Below, one piece after another: positions 33,253-41,342 of a stretch of DNA of 64,000 bases. Under the pieces are notes generated by a model that saw only the letters and a program-made list of their open reading frames with translations, ran no database searches and was not told the origin of the DNA. The DNA comes from an uncultured Collinsella sp. (GTDB lineage Bacteria; Actinomycetota; Coriobacteriia; Coriobacteriales; Coriobacteriaceae), in contig CATZLI010000006.1 of assembly GCA_958421275.1 (NCBI GenBank), positions 139,648 to 203,647 of the forward strand, given 5' to 3'. Position numbers and translations under genes: made by a program. Each line of letters opens with the position of its first letter. Position 1 is the stretch's first letter.

Positions 33253-35679
33253 TTACGCGTGCCAGATCTCGTCGCGGTACTCGCGAATGGTGCGGTCGCT
33301 CGAGAACCAGCCGCTCGAGGCGGTGTTGAGCAGGGCCTTGCGGTTCCAGGTCTCCTGGTCGCCGTAGCTGCCCGTGAGCTTCTCCCACGCATCCACGTAG
33401 CTGCGGAAATCGGCCATGACCAGGTCGGGGTCGTTGTTGTTCATGAGCTCGTTGTAGATGCTCTCAAAGTTGCCCGAAAGACCCGCAAAGGTGTTGTCCT
33501 TGAGCTCGTCCATCACGCGGCCCAGACGCTCACGGTCGCCGTTGAGGGTATCCCACGCAAAGTAGCTGTTCGATGCCCAGAGCTGCTCGACCTCGGGGGC
33601 GGTCAGACCAAAGATGGCCTCGTTCTCGCGGCCGGCCAGGTCGGCGATCTCGATGTTGGCGCCGTCGAGGGTACCCAGCGTAATGGCGCCGTTCATCATG
33701 AGCTTCATGTTGGACGTGCCCGAGGCCTCCTTGCCGGCCGTGGAGATCTGCTCCGAGATCTCGGCAGCGGGGTAGATGAGCTGGGCGTTGCTCACGCGGA
33801 AGTTGGGGATGAAGCAGACCTTCATGACCTCGTTGACGCGCGGATCGTTGTTGATGACGTCGGCCACGGAGTTAATGAGGCGGATGGTCTCCTTGGCAAA
33901 GGTGTAGCTGGAGGCAGCCTTGCCGCTAAAGATGAAGGTCGTCGGCGTCACGTGGAAGTTGGGATCGGCGATGCGACGGTTGTAGATGTCCATCACCTTC
34001 ATGATGTTCATGAGCTGGCGCTTGTAGGCGTGGAAGCGCTTCACCTGGACATCGAAGACGGTGTTGGGGTCAATGACCAGACCGGTCTCGGCCTTAACGT
34101 AGGCGGCCAGGCGCTCCTTGTTGGCGCGCTTGGAGGCACCCACGGCCTTCAGGAACTCGGTGTCGTTCTGGAACTCCTTGAGTTTCTCCAGCTCAAAGGC
34201 GTCCTTCAGCCAGCCGTCGCCAATGGCCTCGGTCACGAGCTTGGCGTAGGTGGGGTTGGCCTCGGCAAAGAAGCGACGGTGCGAGATGCCGTTGGTCTTG
34301 TTGTTGAACTTTTCGGGCGTCAGGGCATAGAAGTCCTTGAGCACGATGTTCTTGATGATGTCGGAGTGGATCTTGGCCACGCCGTTGACGCTGTGGCTGC
34401 AGATCACAGACAGGTTGGCCATGCGAATCTCACCGTCCCACAGGATGGCGGTCTGGCGCAGACGCTCTTGCCAGCCCTCCTGCGTGGTGTCGAACGACTC
34501 GTGCCAACGACGGCTGATCTCGTCGATGATCTGGTACACACGGGGGAGGAGCTTGGAGAACATGCCAATGGGCCACTTCTCCAGGGCCTCAGGCAGGATG
34601 GTGTGGTTGGTGTAGCTCACGACCTGCGTCACGATGTTCCAGGCGTCATCCCACTCGAGCTTCTTCTCGTCGATGAGGATACGCATGAGCTCGGGACCGC
34701 ACATGGCGGGGTGCGTGTCGTTGGTGTGGATGGCCACAAACTGCGGCAGCAGCTCCCAGTTCTCGCCGTGCTCCTTCTCAAAAGTGTCGAGCAGGCTGTA
34801 GATGCCGGCCGAAACAAACAGGTACTCCTGCTTCAGACGCAGCAGACGGCCGTGCTCGCCGGCGTCGTTGGGGTAGAGGATGGCGCTGATGGCCTCGGCC
34901 TCGGCGCGCTCAGCATCGGCCAGGGCATAGTCGCCGCGGTTGAAGGCCTCAAGGTCAAAGTGCTCCTCGACCGGCTCGGCAGCCCAGACGCGCAGCTTGT
35001 TGACAGTCTCGCCGGCATAGCCCACGACGGGGATGTCATAAGGGACGGCCAGGATGTCCTGCGTGTCCACCGTGCGGTAGAACGTGCGACCGTTCTCCTC
35101 AAAGCCCTCAACATGGCCACCAAACTTAATAGTCACGGCCTTGTCCTGACGGCGGACCTCCCAGGGATACCCGTGGGTGAGCCACTCGTCGGTGGCCTCG
35201 ACCTGGCTGCCGTTGACGATCTCCTGCTTAAACAGGCCGTAACGGTAGCGCATGCCGTTGCCGTAGCCGGCGATGCCCTCGGCTGCCATGGAATCCAGGA
35301 AGCATGCGGCCAGACGGCCCAGACCGCCATTGCCCAGCGCCGGATCGGGCTCCTGGTTCTCGATGACGGACAGGTCGAAACCCATGTCGTCGAGTGCCTC
35401 GGCGACCATGTCGCGCACGCCAAAGTTGAGCAGATAGTTGTCGAGCAGGCGGCCGATCAAAAACTCGATCGAGAAGTAGTACACGCGCTTTTTACCCTCG
35501 GCGGTCACGCGGGCGTCGCTCTTGGTGGCAACGGTGCGTGCCTTCTCGGCCACGAGCTTGGCCAAGGCGTTAAAGCGGTCGAGGCCGCTGGCGGCCTCGA
35601 CGCTCTTGCCACTGATGCTCATGACGGCATCGCGATAGAGCTCAGTAAACTCCTGCTTGTTGTCGAAGATCTTATTCAT
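33253..35679 (-). CDS. glgP: Glycogen/starch phosphorylase GlgP
   Basis: It releases glucose-1-phosphate from glycogen. The 808-residue GT35 enzyme has EPDPALGNGGLGRLAACF, the substrate loop IHTNDTHPAM, VQVKRFHAYKRQLMN, and the PLP-site segment with KEASGTSNMKLMMNGA followed by TLGTLDGANIEI. It is complete, with AAAGGAA before ATG 35679. The 94-nt gap to glgB contains the palindrome TTACAGCTGTAA (35755-35766) and a GC-rich stem, possible control sites. Confidence 0.96.
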   Translation of the reverse strand: MNKIFDNKQEFTELYRDAVMSISGKSVEAASGLDRFNALAKLVAEKARTVATKSDARVTAEGKKRVYYFSIEFLIGRLLDNYLLNFGVRDMVAEALDDMGFDLSVIENQEPDPALGNGGLGRLAACFLDSMAAEGIAGYGNGMRYRYGLFKQEIVNGSQVEATDEWLTHGYPWEVRRQDKAVTIKFGGHVEGFEENGRTFYRTVDTQDILAVPYDIPVVGYAGETVNKLRVWAAEPVEEHFDLEAFNRGDYALADAERAEAEAISAILYPNDAGEHGRLLRLKQEYLFVSAGIYSLLDTFEKEHGENWELLPQFVAIHTNDTHPAMCGPELMRILIDEKKLEWDDAWNIVTQVVSYTNHTILPEALEKWPIGMFSKLLPRVYQIIDEISRRWHESFDTTQEGWQERLRQTAILWDGEIRMANLSVICSHSVNGVAKIHSDIIKNIVLKDFYALTPEKFNNKTNGISHRRFFAEANPTYAKLVTEAIGDGWLKDAFELEKLKEFQNDTEFLKAVGASKRANKERLAAYVKAETGLVIDPNTVFDVQVKRFHAYKRQLMNIMKVMDIYNRRIADPNFHVTPTTFIFSGKAASSYTFAKETIRLINSVADVINNDPRVNEVMKVCFIPNFRVSNAQLIYPAAEISEQISTAGKEASGTSNMKLMMNGAITLGTLDGANIEIADLAGRENEAIFGLTAPEVEQLWASNSYFAWDTLNGDRERLGRVMDELKDNTFAGLSGNFESIYNELMNNNDPDLVMADFRSYVDAWEKLTGSYGDQETWNRKALLNTASSGWFSSDRTIREYRDEIWHA

Positions 35680-35773
35680 ACGTTCCTTTCCCCCGGGGAT
35701 GTTTCTCCCGGAACGGTTATGACTTGTATCCTACGCCCCCGCGGGGCGGGTAATTACAGCTGTAACGGTTTTG

Positions 35774-38053
35774 TTACGCATCCTTGGCAGACGACTTAGC
35801 AGAAGCAGACTTGGCCCTGGTAGCGGCCTTTTTGGTAGTCGGCTTCTTGGCCGCGGTAGCCTTAGCAGCGGGCTTTGCGGCGGTCTTGGCCTTGGCCTTG
35901 GTCGTCGTGGCCTTTGTCTTGGCCGGAGCCTTCTTAGCAGCCGCGGGTTTGGGCTTCACCGAAGACGCACGCTTGCGCGTCGCCTTCTTGGGGGCCTCGA
36001 CCACGGGCGGCTTATAGCTGCTGGGGCCGCGGCGCTTAAGCACCACGCCTGCCAGGCCGGGCACCTTCATCTCGATGGAGTCCATCTGCCCGTTCCAGGG
36101 ATAGGGCTCGCTCGAGCAGGTGTAGGGCTCCTCACCGGCATATCCGCTGCCGCCAAACTCGGGACGGTCGGAGTCAAAGATGACCTCCCAGTCGCCCTCG
36201 CGCGGCACGCCCACACGGAAGCTCTCGTAGCTCGCCGGATCAAAGTTGATCAGAATTACCAGGTCGTCATCGACGTCCTCGCCCTGGCGCACAAAGCTCA
36301 CGATGGACTGCTTGGAGTTGTCCGCGTCGATCCAGGTAAAGCCGTCGTCGGTGTAGCCGCGCTCGTACAGAGCGGGCTCGGCGGTGTACAGGTGGTTAAG
36401 CGCCTTGATAAACGCCTGATGATGACGGTGAGTCTCGTACTCCTCGGTCAGGAACCACTGGATGGACTCGTAGTAGCGCCATTCAATAAACTGACCGATC
36501 TCGTTGCCCATAAAGTTGAGCTTGGCACCGGGGTGCGTCATCTGGTAGAAGGCCAGCGTGCGCAGGCCCGCAAACTGGCGCCACCAGTCGCCCGGCATAC
36601 GGCCGATGAGCGAGCACTTGCCGTGCACGACTTCGTCGTGACTCAGCGGACAGATAAAGTTCTCGGTAAAGGCATACATGATGGAGAACGTGAGCAGCCC
36701 GTGGTTGCCGGGGCGCCACGGAAAATCGGTCTGCATGTAGTGCAGGGTGTCGTTCATCCAGCCCATGTCCCACTTGTAGTGGAAGCCCAGGCCGCCGTCC
36801 TGCGGCGGATAGGTCACAAGCGGCCACGCGGTGGACTCCTCGGCCATCATCATCACGTCGGGGTAGTGCGCCTCTACGGCACAGTTGACCTGACGGATAA
36901 ACGCGCTGGCGTCCAGGTCCTCCTCGGTACCGTACTTGTTGAACTTCTTTTGGCTGGGATCGTCAATGCCAAAGTTGAGGTACAGCATGCTGGACACGCC
37001 GTCCATGCGAATGCCGTCCACGTGGAAGTTCTCGAGCCAGTATAGCACGTTGGAGACCAGGAAGGAGCGGACCTCGCCGCGGGCGAAGTCAAACTTGTGC
37101 GTGCCCCAGTTGGGGTGAATCTCGTGCTCAAACAGCATGTGGCCGTTAAAGGTGGCAAGGCCGTGGGAGTCGGCGCAAAAACCGCCAGGCACCCAGTCCA
37201 TGATCACGCCAATACCCGCCTCGTGGCACGCATCGATAAAGTGCATGAGCTGCTGCGGGTTGCCATAGCGCGACGTGGCGGCGTAGTAGCCGGTCGTCTG
37301 GTAGCCCCAGGAGCCATCGAAGGGATGCTCCATAAGCGGCATGACCTCGATATGCGTATAGCCCATATCGCGCACGTAATCCACGAGCTCCACCGACAGG
37401 TCGTCGTAGGAGTAAAACTCGCCGCGCTGCGCGGGGAAGGGGTCCATGGGGCCGGGGTAGTTGCCGTACTCGTCGGGCTCGCCCTGCGGCGCGTCGCCGT
37501 GGCGCTTCCACGAGCCAATATGCACCTCGTAGATGTTAAGGGGCTGAGACATGTGGTTGTGGCTGGCGCGGCGCCTGAGCCACGCGGCGTCGTTCCACTT
37601 GTAGCCATCGAGGGTCCACAGCACGCTGGCGGTACCCGGAGGGCACTCGGCCTTAAAGGCATACGGATCGGACTTGTAGAGCTTTTCGCCCTCGTTGGTC
37701 TCGATGAGGTACTTATAGAGCTGACCCTGCTCGGCGCCAGGAATAAAGCCTTCCCAAATAGAGCTCGTATGCACGGGCACCAGCGGGTTGGCTTGCTCAT
37801 CCCAGTCGTTAAATTCACCAATGACGTGAACGCTCTTTACGTCGGGCGCCCAAACGCAAAAACGCCAGCCGCGCGTACGGTTCTGCGTGTCGGGGTGCGC
37901 GCCCATCTTTTCCCAGCTGCGCTCCCACGTACCGATGCCAAACAGATAGACATCGTCTTTGGTGAGCTCCGGTGCGTGCGGGGCGGCTTTACGGGTAGCA
38001 GGCTTTTTGGTTGCTGGCTTTAGCTTTGTATCGCTCACGTTTGATCCCATCAT
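35774..38053 (-). CDS. glgB: 1,4-alpha-glucan branching enzyme GlgB with Lys/Ala-rich tail
   Basis: The GH13 branching enzyme of about 759 residues makes alpha-1,6 links. An N-terminal CBM48-like domain (WRFCVWAPDVKSVHVIGEFN) is followed by EVMPLMEHPFDGSWGYQ, nucleophile Asp in VDGIRMDGVSSMLY, Glu in MMAEESTAWP and the transition-state Asp in CPLSHDEVVHGK. The last 85 or so residues are Lys/Ala/Thr-rich (KKAPAKTKATTTKAKAK and similar), like the tail of GlgA, and a short basic Lys/Pro stretch also opens the protein. The start is uncertain among ATG 38053, ATG 38050 and a GTG nearby; none has a strong ribosome site. It is the first gene of the glycogen run. Confidence 0.93.
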   Translation of the reverse strand: MMGSNVSDTKLKPATKKPATRKAAPHAPELTKDDVYLFGIGTWERSWEKMGAHPDTQNRTRGWRFCVWAPDVKSVHVIGEFNDWDEQANPLVPVHTSSIWEGFIPGAEQGQLYKYLIETNEGEKLYKSDPYAFKAECPPGTASVLWTLDGYKWNDAAWLRRRASHNHMSQPLNIYEVHIGSWKRHGDAPQGEPDEYGNYPGPMDPFPAQRGEFYSYDDLSVELVDYVRDMGYTHIEVMPLMEHPFDGSWGYQTTGYYAATSRYGNPQQLMHFIDACHEAGIGVIMDWVPGGFCADSHGLATFNGHMLFEHEIHPNWGTHKFDFARGEVRSFLVSNVLYWLENFHVDGIRMDGVSSMLYLNFGIDDPSQKKFNKYGTEEDLDASAFIRQVNCAVEAHYPDVMMMAEESTAWPLVTYPPQDGGLGFHYKWDMGWMNDTLHYMQTDFPWRPGNHGLLTFSIMYAFTENFICPLSHDEVVHGKCSLIGRMPGDWWRQFAGLRTLAFYQMTHPGAKLNFMGNEIGQFIEWRYYESIQWFLTEEYETHRHHQAFIKALNHLYTAEPALYERGYTDDGFTWIDADNSKQSIVSFVRQGEDVDDDLVILINFDPASYESFRVGVPREGDWEVIFDSDRPEFGGSGYAGEEPYTCSSEPYPWNGQMDSIEMKVPGLAGVVLKRRGPSSYKPPVVEAPKKATRKRASSVKPKPAAAKKAPAKTKATTTKAKAKTAAKPAAKATAAKKPTTKKAATRAKSASAKSSAKDA

Positions 38054-38267
38054 GACGCGGCAGCGTGTTGCCTTGGTGACTAGATGCGAAAGGTCCAAGG
38101 CTGCACGAATCGAAGGGACGGCGATAGTTCTATGATTCGTTCCACCTCGCGTGCTCGGTGGAACTTTCGGCAGAAACTACGATAACACCTGTACGTTACT
38201 TTTATGAACGAAAGAGGATTTGCGGGGGCGTTTAATCGGTAAGCGCCATGTTTATACCACTTGCAGA

Positions 38268-38347
38268 ATTGACGTGGTAAAACTCTTGACAGTTTTATCA
38301 ATTAGCGTTTCTAGATTGTTAGGTTGACGTTTGGTAAAACGTTTTTA
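38268..38347. promoter_or_regulatory. Repeated TTGACGT..GGTAAAAC sites between divergent glgB and the HAD gene
   Basis: TTGACGTGGTAAAACT (38269-38284) and TTGACGTTTGGTAAAACG (38324-38341, followed by TTTTT) are imperfect direct repeats about 55 nt apart. A TTGACA (38286-38291) between them could be a -35 box for the rightward gene. The second site holds the palindrome AAAACGTTTT. A similar site precedes the GH13-GH77 gene (28091-28106). They may bind a LacI-type sugar regulator. Nothing else is seen in the 331-bp gap. Confidence 0.45.
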
Positions 38348-38384
38348 GCAGGTTGTTTACCCTTTGACATCGAAAGGCTCGTAT

Positions 38385-39074
38385 ATGGACCACATCGCCG
38401 CCTCAAGTGTCGCTTTTATTTTCGATTGCGACGGCACACTGGTTAACAGCACCCTCGTTTGGGCCTATGCCCAGCCCGAGTTATTGCACCGCCACGGAGT
38501 TGACGTGACGGTCGACGATTTTGCCCAGTTTGAGCATTTGTCGCTCGAGGACGAGTGCCAGGCCTACCACGACACCTGGGGCATTGGCGCAAATGGCGTG
38601 GAGCTCTACCGCGAGCTGAGCGACATCCTGATCGATGGCTACTCCAAGGTGCCGCCGCGCGAGGGCCTGCTTGCATTTTTGAAGCAGGCGAAGGAGGCCG
38701 GTATTGCCATGTGCGTTGCCACGTCCACGCCGGCTAAGCTTGTTGAGTCTGCGCTTGCGGGCGCCGGTCTCGATGCCTACATGGAGTTTGTGACCACCAC
38801 GGGCGAGGCGGGGCGCTCCAAGCAGTTCCCCGACGTATATGAGTTGGCGTTGCGCCGTCTGGAGGAACGCCACGGGCACAAGTTTGAACGCGCATGGGTG
38901 TTCGAGGACGCCGTCTTTGGCCTTAAGAGCTCTGGCAGCGCCGGCTTTAAACGCGTGGGCATCTATGACCCGCACGGCCGCATGAAGCGCGACGAGGTTC
39001 GCGACAACTGCGACATCTTTATCGATAGCTATGAGGACCTGGATCTGGTCCGCGTGCTTGCGTTTGAGGGATAG
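38385..39074 (+). CDS. HAD-superfamily phosphatase (beta-phosphoglucomutase-like)
   Basis: The 229-residue protein has the four HAD motifs: FDCDGTLVNST (nucleophile Asp), VATSTP, the Lys in GRSKQFPDVY and VFEDAVFGLKS. A helical cap lies between motif 1 and motif 2, as in beta-phosphoglucomutase or phosphoglycolate phosphatase. The substrate is unknown; proximity to glycogen genes hints at a sugar phosphate, but this is only inference. ATG 38385 has GAAAGG 9 nt upstream. Confidence 0.88.
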   Translation: MDHIAASSVAFIFDCDGTLVNSTLVWAYAQPELLHRHGVDVTVDDFAQFEHLSLEDECQAYHDTWGIGANGVELYRELSDILIDGYSKVPPREGLLAFLKQAKEAGIAMCVATSTPAKLVESALAGAGLDAYMEFVTTTGEAGRSKQFPDVYELALRRLEERHGHKFERAWVFEDAVFGLKSSGSAGFKRVGIYDPHGRMKRDEVRDNCDIFIDSYEDLDLVRVLAFEG

Positions 39075-39083
39075 GCGAGAGCT

Positions 39084-39725
39084 GTGGCTTGCAAAGTATT
39101 AGTAGTCTGCGGCTCACCGTTGGTGGCGAGCGCGGATCTATTACGTCAGCTAGCGGGGGAGTGCGACCACGTTGTCGCCGTGGATCGCGGGCTCGACGCG
39201 CTGCTAGGCGCGGGACTGAGCTGCGACGTGTATGTAGGGGATGCCGACACAGTGAGCGACGCGGGTCGCGCGCTGGTCGATGCCGCCACTGACTTTGAAG
39301 TTGAGCGCCACGACCCGTACAAGGACTATACCGATCTGGCGCTGGCGCTCGATTCCGTTCGCCGTCGCTGGCCGGGTGCCGAAGTGGTTGCGACCTGCGC
39401 CACCGGCGGCCGCCCGGATATGGCGCTTTCCGTATTGGGGCTGCTCGCGAGCTACGAGGATGCTCCCATCTGGATCGCCGAGGACAAGGTGGTCGCCCGC
39501 ATCCTCCACGCTGGCGAGTCGTGGGCTATCGAAGGCGCCGAAGGCAAGACGTTTTCCATCATCGCCATAGCCCCCGACACCGAGGTAAGCGAACACGGTC
39601 TAGAGTGGGAGCTAGATCGGAGCCCGCTGGACCTGTTGGCCGACACCGGCATTAGCAACGTCGTCAGGTCAACAGCCGCGATCCAAGTTCACACCGGCAC
39701 GGCTATCGCTTACCTATATCAATAG
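39084..39725 (+). CDS. thiN: Thiamine pyrophosphokinase ThiN
   Basis: It converts thiamine to thiamine diphosphate with ATP. The 213-residue protein shows VVAVDRGLDALLGAGLSCDVYVGDADT (split here as VVAVDRGLDALL and VYVGDADT), the DYTDLALALD motif, and a C-terminal beta domain with late NVVRSTAAIQVHTGTAI. The start is GTG 39084, 9 nt after the HAD gene's stop, so it is probably cotranscribed with it. Confidence 0.93.
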   Translation: MACKVLVVCGSPLVASADLLRQLAGECDHVVAVDRGLDALLGAGLSCDVYVGDADTVSDAGRALVDAATDFEVERHDPYKDYTDLALALDSVRRRWPGAEVVATCATGGRPDMALSVLGLLASYEDAPIWIAEDKVVARILHAGESWAIEGAEGKTFSIIAIAPDTEVSEHGLEWELDRSPLDLLADTGISNVVRSTAAIQVHTGTAIAYLYQ

Positions 39726-39753
39726 GTATTTAGAGTCTGACCCAAAAAAGTCC

Positions 39754-39782
39754 TTGCACGTCGCGCCAACTTCCCCTATAGT
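39754..39782 (+). promoter_or_regulatory. Promoter of tRNA-Ala
   Basis: TTGCAC (39754-39759), a 17-nt spacer and TATAGT (39777-39782) lie 13 nt before the tRNA 5' end. An overlapping TATAAT (39782-39787) is an alternative -10. Confidence 0.6.
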
Positions 39783-39795
39783 ATAATCTCATCAC

Positions 39796-39871
39796 GGGGG
39801 CGTAGCTCAGCTGGGAGAGCGCTTGACTGGCAGTCAAGAGGTCAGGGGTTCGATCCCCCTCGTCTCCACCA
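39796..39871 (+). tRNA. tRNA-Ala (anticodon GGC)
   Basis: A 76-nt cloverleaf has a 7-bp acceptor stem GGGGGCG/CGTCTCC with the alanine identity pair G3-U70, D arm GCTCAGCTGGGAGAGC, anticodon stem-loop CTTGA-CTGGCAG-TCAAG (anticodon GGC, reading GCC) and T arm AGGGGTTCGATCCCCCT. The 3' CCA is encoded. Confidence 0.97.
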
Positions 39872-39881
39872 TCGTGAATGC

Positions 39882-39912
39882 AAGGCCACTCAATCGAGTG
39901 GCCTTTTTTATT
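39882..39912 (+). terminator. Terminator of the tRNA-Ala gene
   Basis: The 9-bp stem AAGGCCACT/AGTGGCCTT with a 6-nt loop is followed by TTTTTATTT, 11 nt after the tRNA. Confidence 0.9.
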
Positions 39913-39987
39913 TGCATGCGATATTTAGTGGTTGAACTGCATTTTTGCAAAATATGCAAGTTGCTTTCCTGTTCAAGTTCGCCGTCA

Positions 39988-40022
39988 GCTGTAGTTGTCG
40001 CAAAATTTGCGACAACTACAGC
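39988..40022. repeat. 35-bp near-perfect palindrome
   Basis: The 17-nt arms GCTGTAGTTGTCGCAAA and complement surround a single A. With almost no loop it is better suited to being a protein-binding site or cruciform than a classic terminator. Confidence 0.85.
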
Positions 40023-40478
40023 CCAAAAAGTTGCGCAATTACCTTCCCGGTTTTGTACAAAGTTTGTTAGCCATACATAATAGTTTGAGCAATTCACGCC
40101 GCCAGCAATACAACTCAGGCAGTGCTCGCCAACCCACACACCCCCATAAACCTGCGGCAATGCGTGCAAGACGGTACAATATCTCCCATAACCACGGCGA
40201 ATAAACTATATGTTGCTCAACACACCCCAAAACGTATGGGCGACCTGCTGTGCTAGGATAAATATCGTTACATGGGTTCAACTGTCTTCACGGCTCCAGC
40301 AAGCCGCAAAGCGCAGGGTTGATCAGCATCCGGCCGTAACGGCGGTGCCAGAAAAGCCACGAGCTCCAATAGAGTAGTCATGCAGCAATGCATTGAATTG
40401 TTTTGCGGTCATTTTTATATCTGCAAGATATTTTATGCACATTTAACATGGCAAAATGCAGCAAGCACTTCAGCTGTT

Positions 40479-40527
40479 TGCGTGCGAGTCAGTCAGTTTG
40501 AATCATCCCCAGACTGACTCGCACGCA
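40479..40527. repeat. 16-bp perfect inverted repeat
   Basis: TGCGTGCGAGTCAGTC (40479-40494) and its exact complement (40512-40527) surround a 17-nt loop. No T run follows on either strand. Confidence 0.75.
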
Positions 40528-40627
40528 GCCAACTGTATGTGCTTTCGTCATTAAGTCGATTGGTCACATACGAGCTGCGACATACATACCGTTCACGGTG
40601 GGGCAGAGCCACGTGCTTGTCTAACTG

Positions 40628-40700
40628 GGCTCAGGGTTTGAATATGGAGCGCCTTCGCGCACAAGCGCCCTGGCGAAGCCATATCCAAACCCCGTGAGCC
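40628..40700 (+). promoter_or_regulatory. Long leader hairpin directly upstream of loaP
   Basis: The arms 40628-40647 (GGCTCAGGGTTTGAATATGG) and 40679-40700 pair with one mismatch and a 2-nt bulge. A second stem (CCTTCGC/GGCGAAG region) lies within the 31-nt loop. It ends 15 nt before the ribosome-binding AAGGGG of loaP, so it would sit in the 5' leader and could regulate translation or be bound by LoaP itself. Confidence 0.55.
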
Positions 40701-40729
40701 ACACGTAAGACAGCAAGGGGGTGGTGCTC

Positions 40730-41275
40730 GTGTGGTATGTGATCCAGGTCATTAACGGTCGCGAAGACGTAATGCGCGAGCGCATCGAGCGCATGGTGCC
40801 GGCTAGCGCCATACAGGAGCTCTTTTATCCCCAATTTCAAACCGAGATTAAGGTACACGGCGAATGGGTCGATACGACCAAGCCGCTCTTTCCCGGATAT
40901 CTTATCTGCGATACGGCAGATCCTCGCACCGTGCAACAGTATCTGCTGCGCATGGACGACTTTGCCCGGGTGCTTTCCCAGGACGGTCAGTTTGTGCCGC
41001 TGGCAAAAGAAGAGACCCAGCTCATTGGCAGCTTTACGCATAGGGGAGACCGCGTAGTTCCCATGAGCGAGGCCCTAAAGGACGGCGACCAGGTCGTAGT
41101 GACGGCAGGCCCACTGCTGGGCCACGAAGGCCTTATCAAAACCATTAACAGACGCAAGAGCACTGCTTATTTGGAGCTCGACCTGTGTGGCCGACGCGTA
41201 ACAACTCGCGTTGGCCTCGCCGTGCTTTCAGCCGAGCAGCGCGTCACGCGAAACCTTAAAAAGGCGATCGCCTAG
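40730..41275 (+). CDS. loaP: LoaP/NusG-family transcription antiterminator
   Basis: The 181-residue NusG paralogue has an N-terminal NGN domain (WYVIQVINGREDVMRERIE, and FPGYLICD typical of the fold) and a C-terminal KOW domain (DGDQVVVTAGPLLGHEGLI). Such LoaP/UpxY-type proteins head long polysaccharide operons and let RNA polymerase read through internal terminators, often by recognising a leader hairpin. Here it heads a 16-kb capsule locus, which fits. GTG 40730 is chosen over 40721 because AAGGGG at 40715-40720 is then well spaced. The 67-nt gap after it (GC-rich, GGATCCCCGGGGG) could hold the recognition structure. Confidence 0.88.
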   Translation: MWYVIQVINGREDVMRERIERMVPASAIQELFYPQFQTEIKVHGEWVDTTKPLFPGYLICDTADPRTVQQYLLRMDDFARVLSQDGQFVPLAKEETQLIGSFTHRGDRVVPMSEALKDGDQVVVTAGPLLGHEGLIKTINRRKSTAYLELDLCGRRVTTRVGLAVLSAEQRVTRNLKKAIA

Positions 41276-41342
41276 CTGCAGGCGACTGTTTAACGGGACA
41301 GGGAGGATCCCCGGGGGCGGGGACGTAGGTTTGAAGGAAATA

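Larger units (their letters stand above)
39913..40729. other. Gene-free, palindrome-rich interval before the capsule locus
   Basis: No convincing coding sequence is seen; the open frames overlap one another and lack ribosome sites. The interval holds three separate hairpins (39988-40022, 40479-40527, 40628-40700). A GC-rich patch at 40290-40350 has two small stems (CGGCT/AGCCG at 40292-40307; GCCG-TAA-CGGC at 40334-40344). Base composition is lower in GC than in the flanking genes. It probably contains the capsule promoter and 5' leader. Confidence 0.6.

Noticed and set aside
32212..35799. A 1195-codon open frame on the plus strand opposite glgC and glgP
   Set aside because: It is antisense to two clear enzymes. 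Long open antisense frames are expected in this codon usage, and the translation is Val/Gly/Leu-rich without motifs.
39834..40169. A 111-codon minus-strand frame reading through tRNA-Ala
   Set aside because: It includes tRNA and terminator sequence, so it is not a credible gene.
40290..40360. Possible riboswitch (a GCAAAGC and small stems recall c-di-GMP motifs)
   Set aside because: The conserved GEMM core and pairing pattern are not present. It is kept only as an unassigned structured patch.
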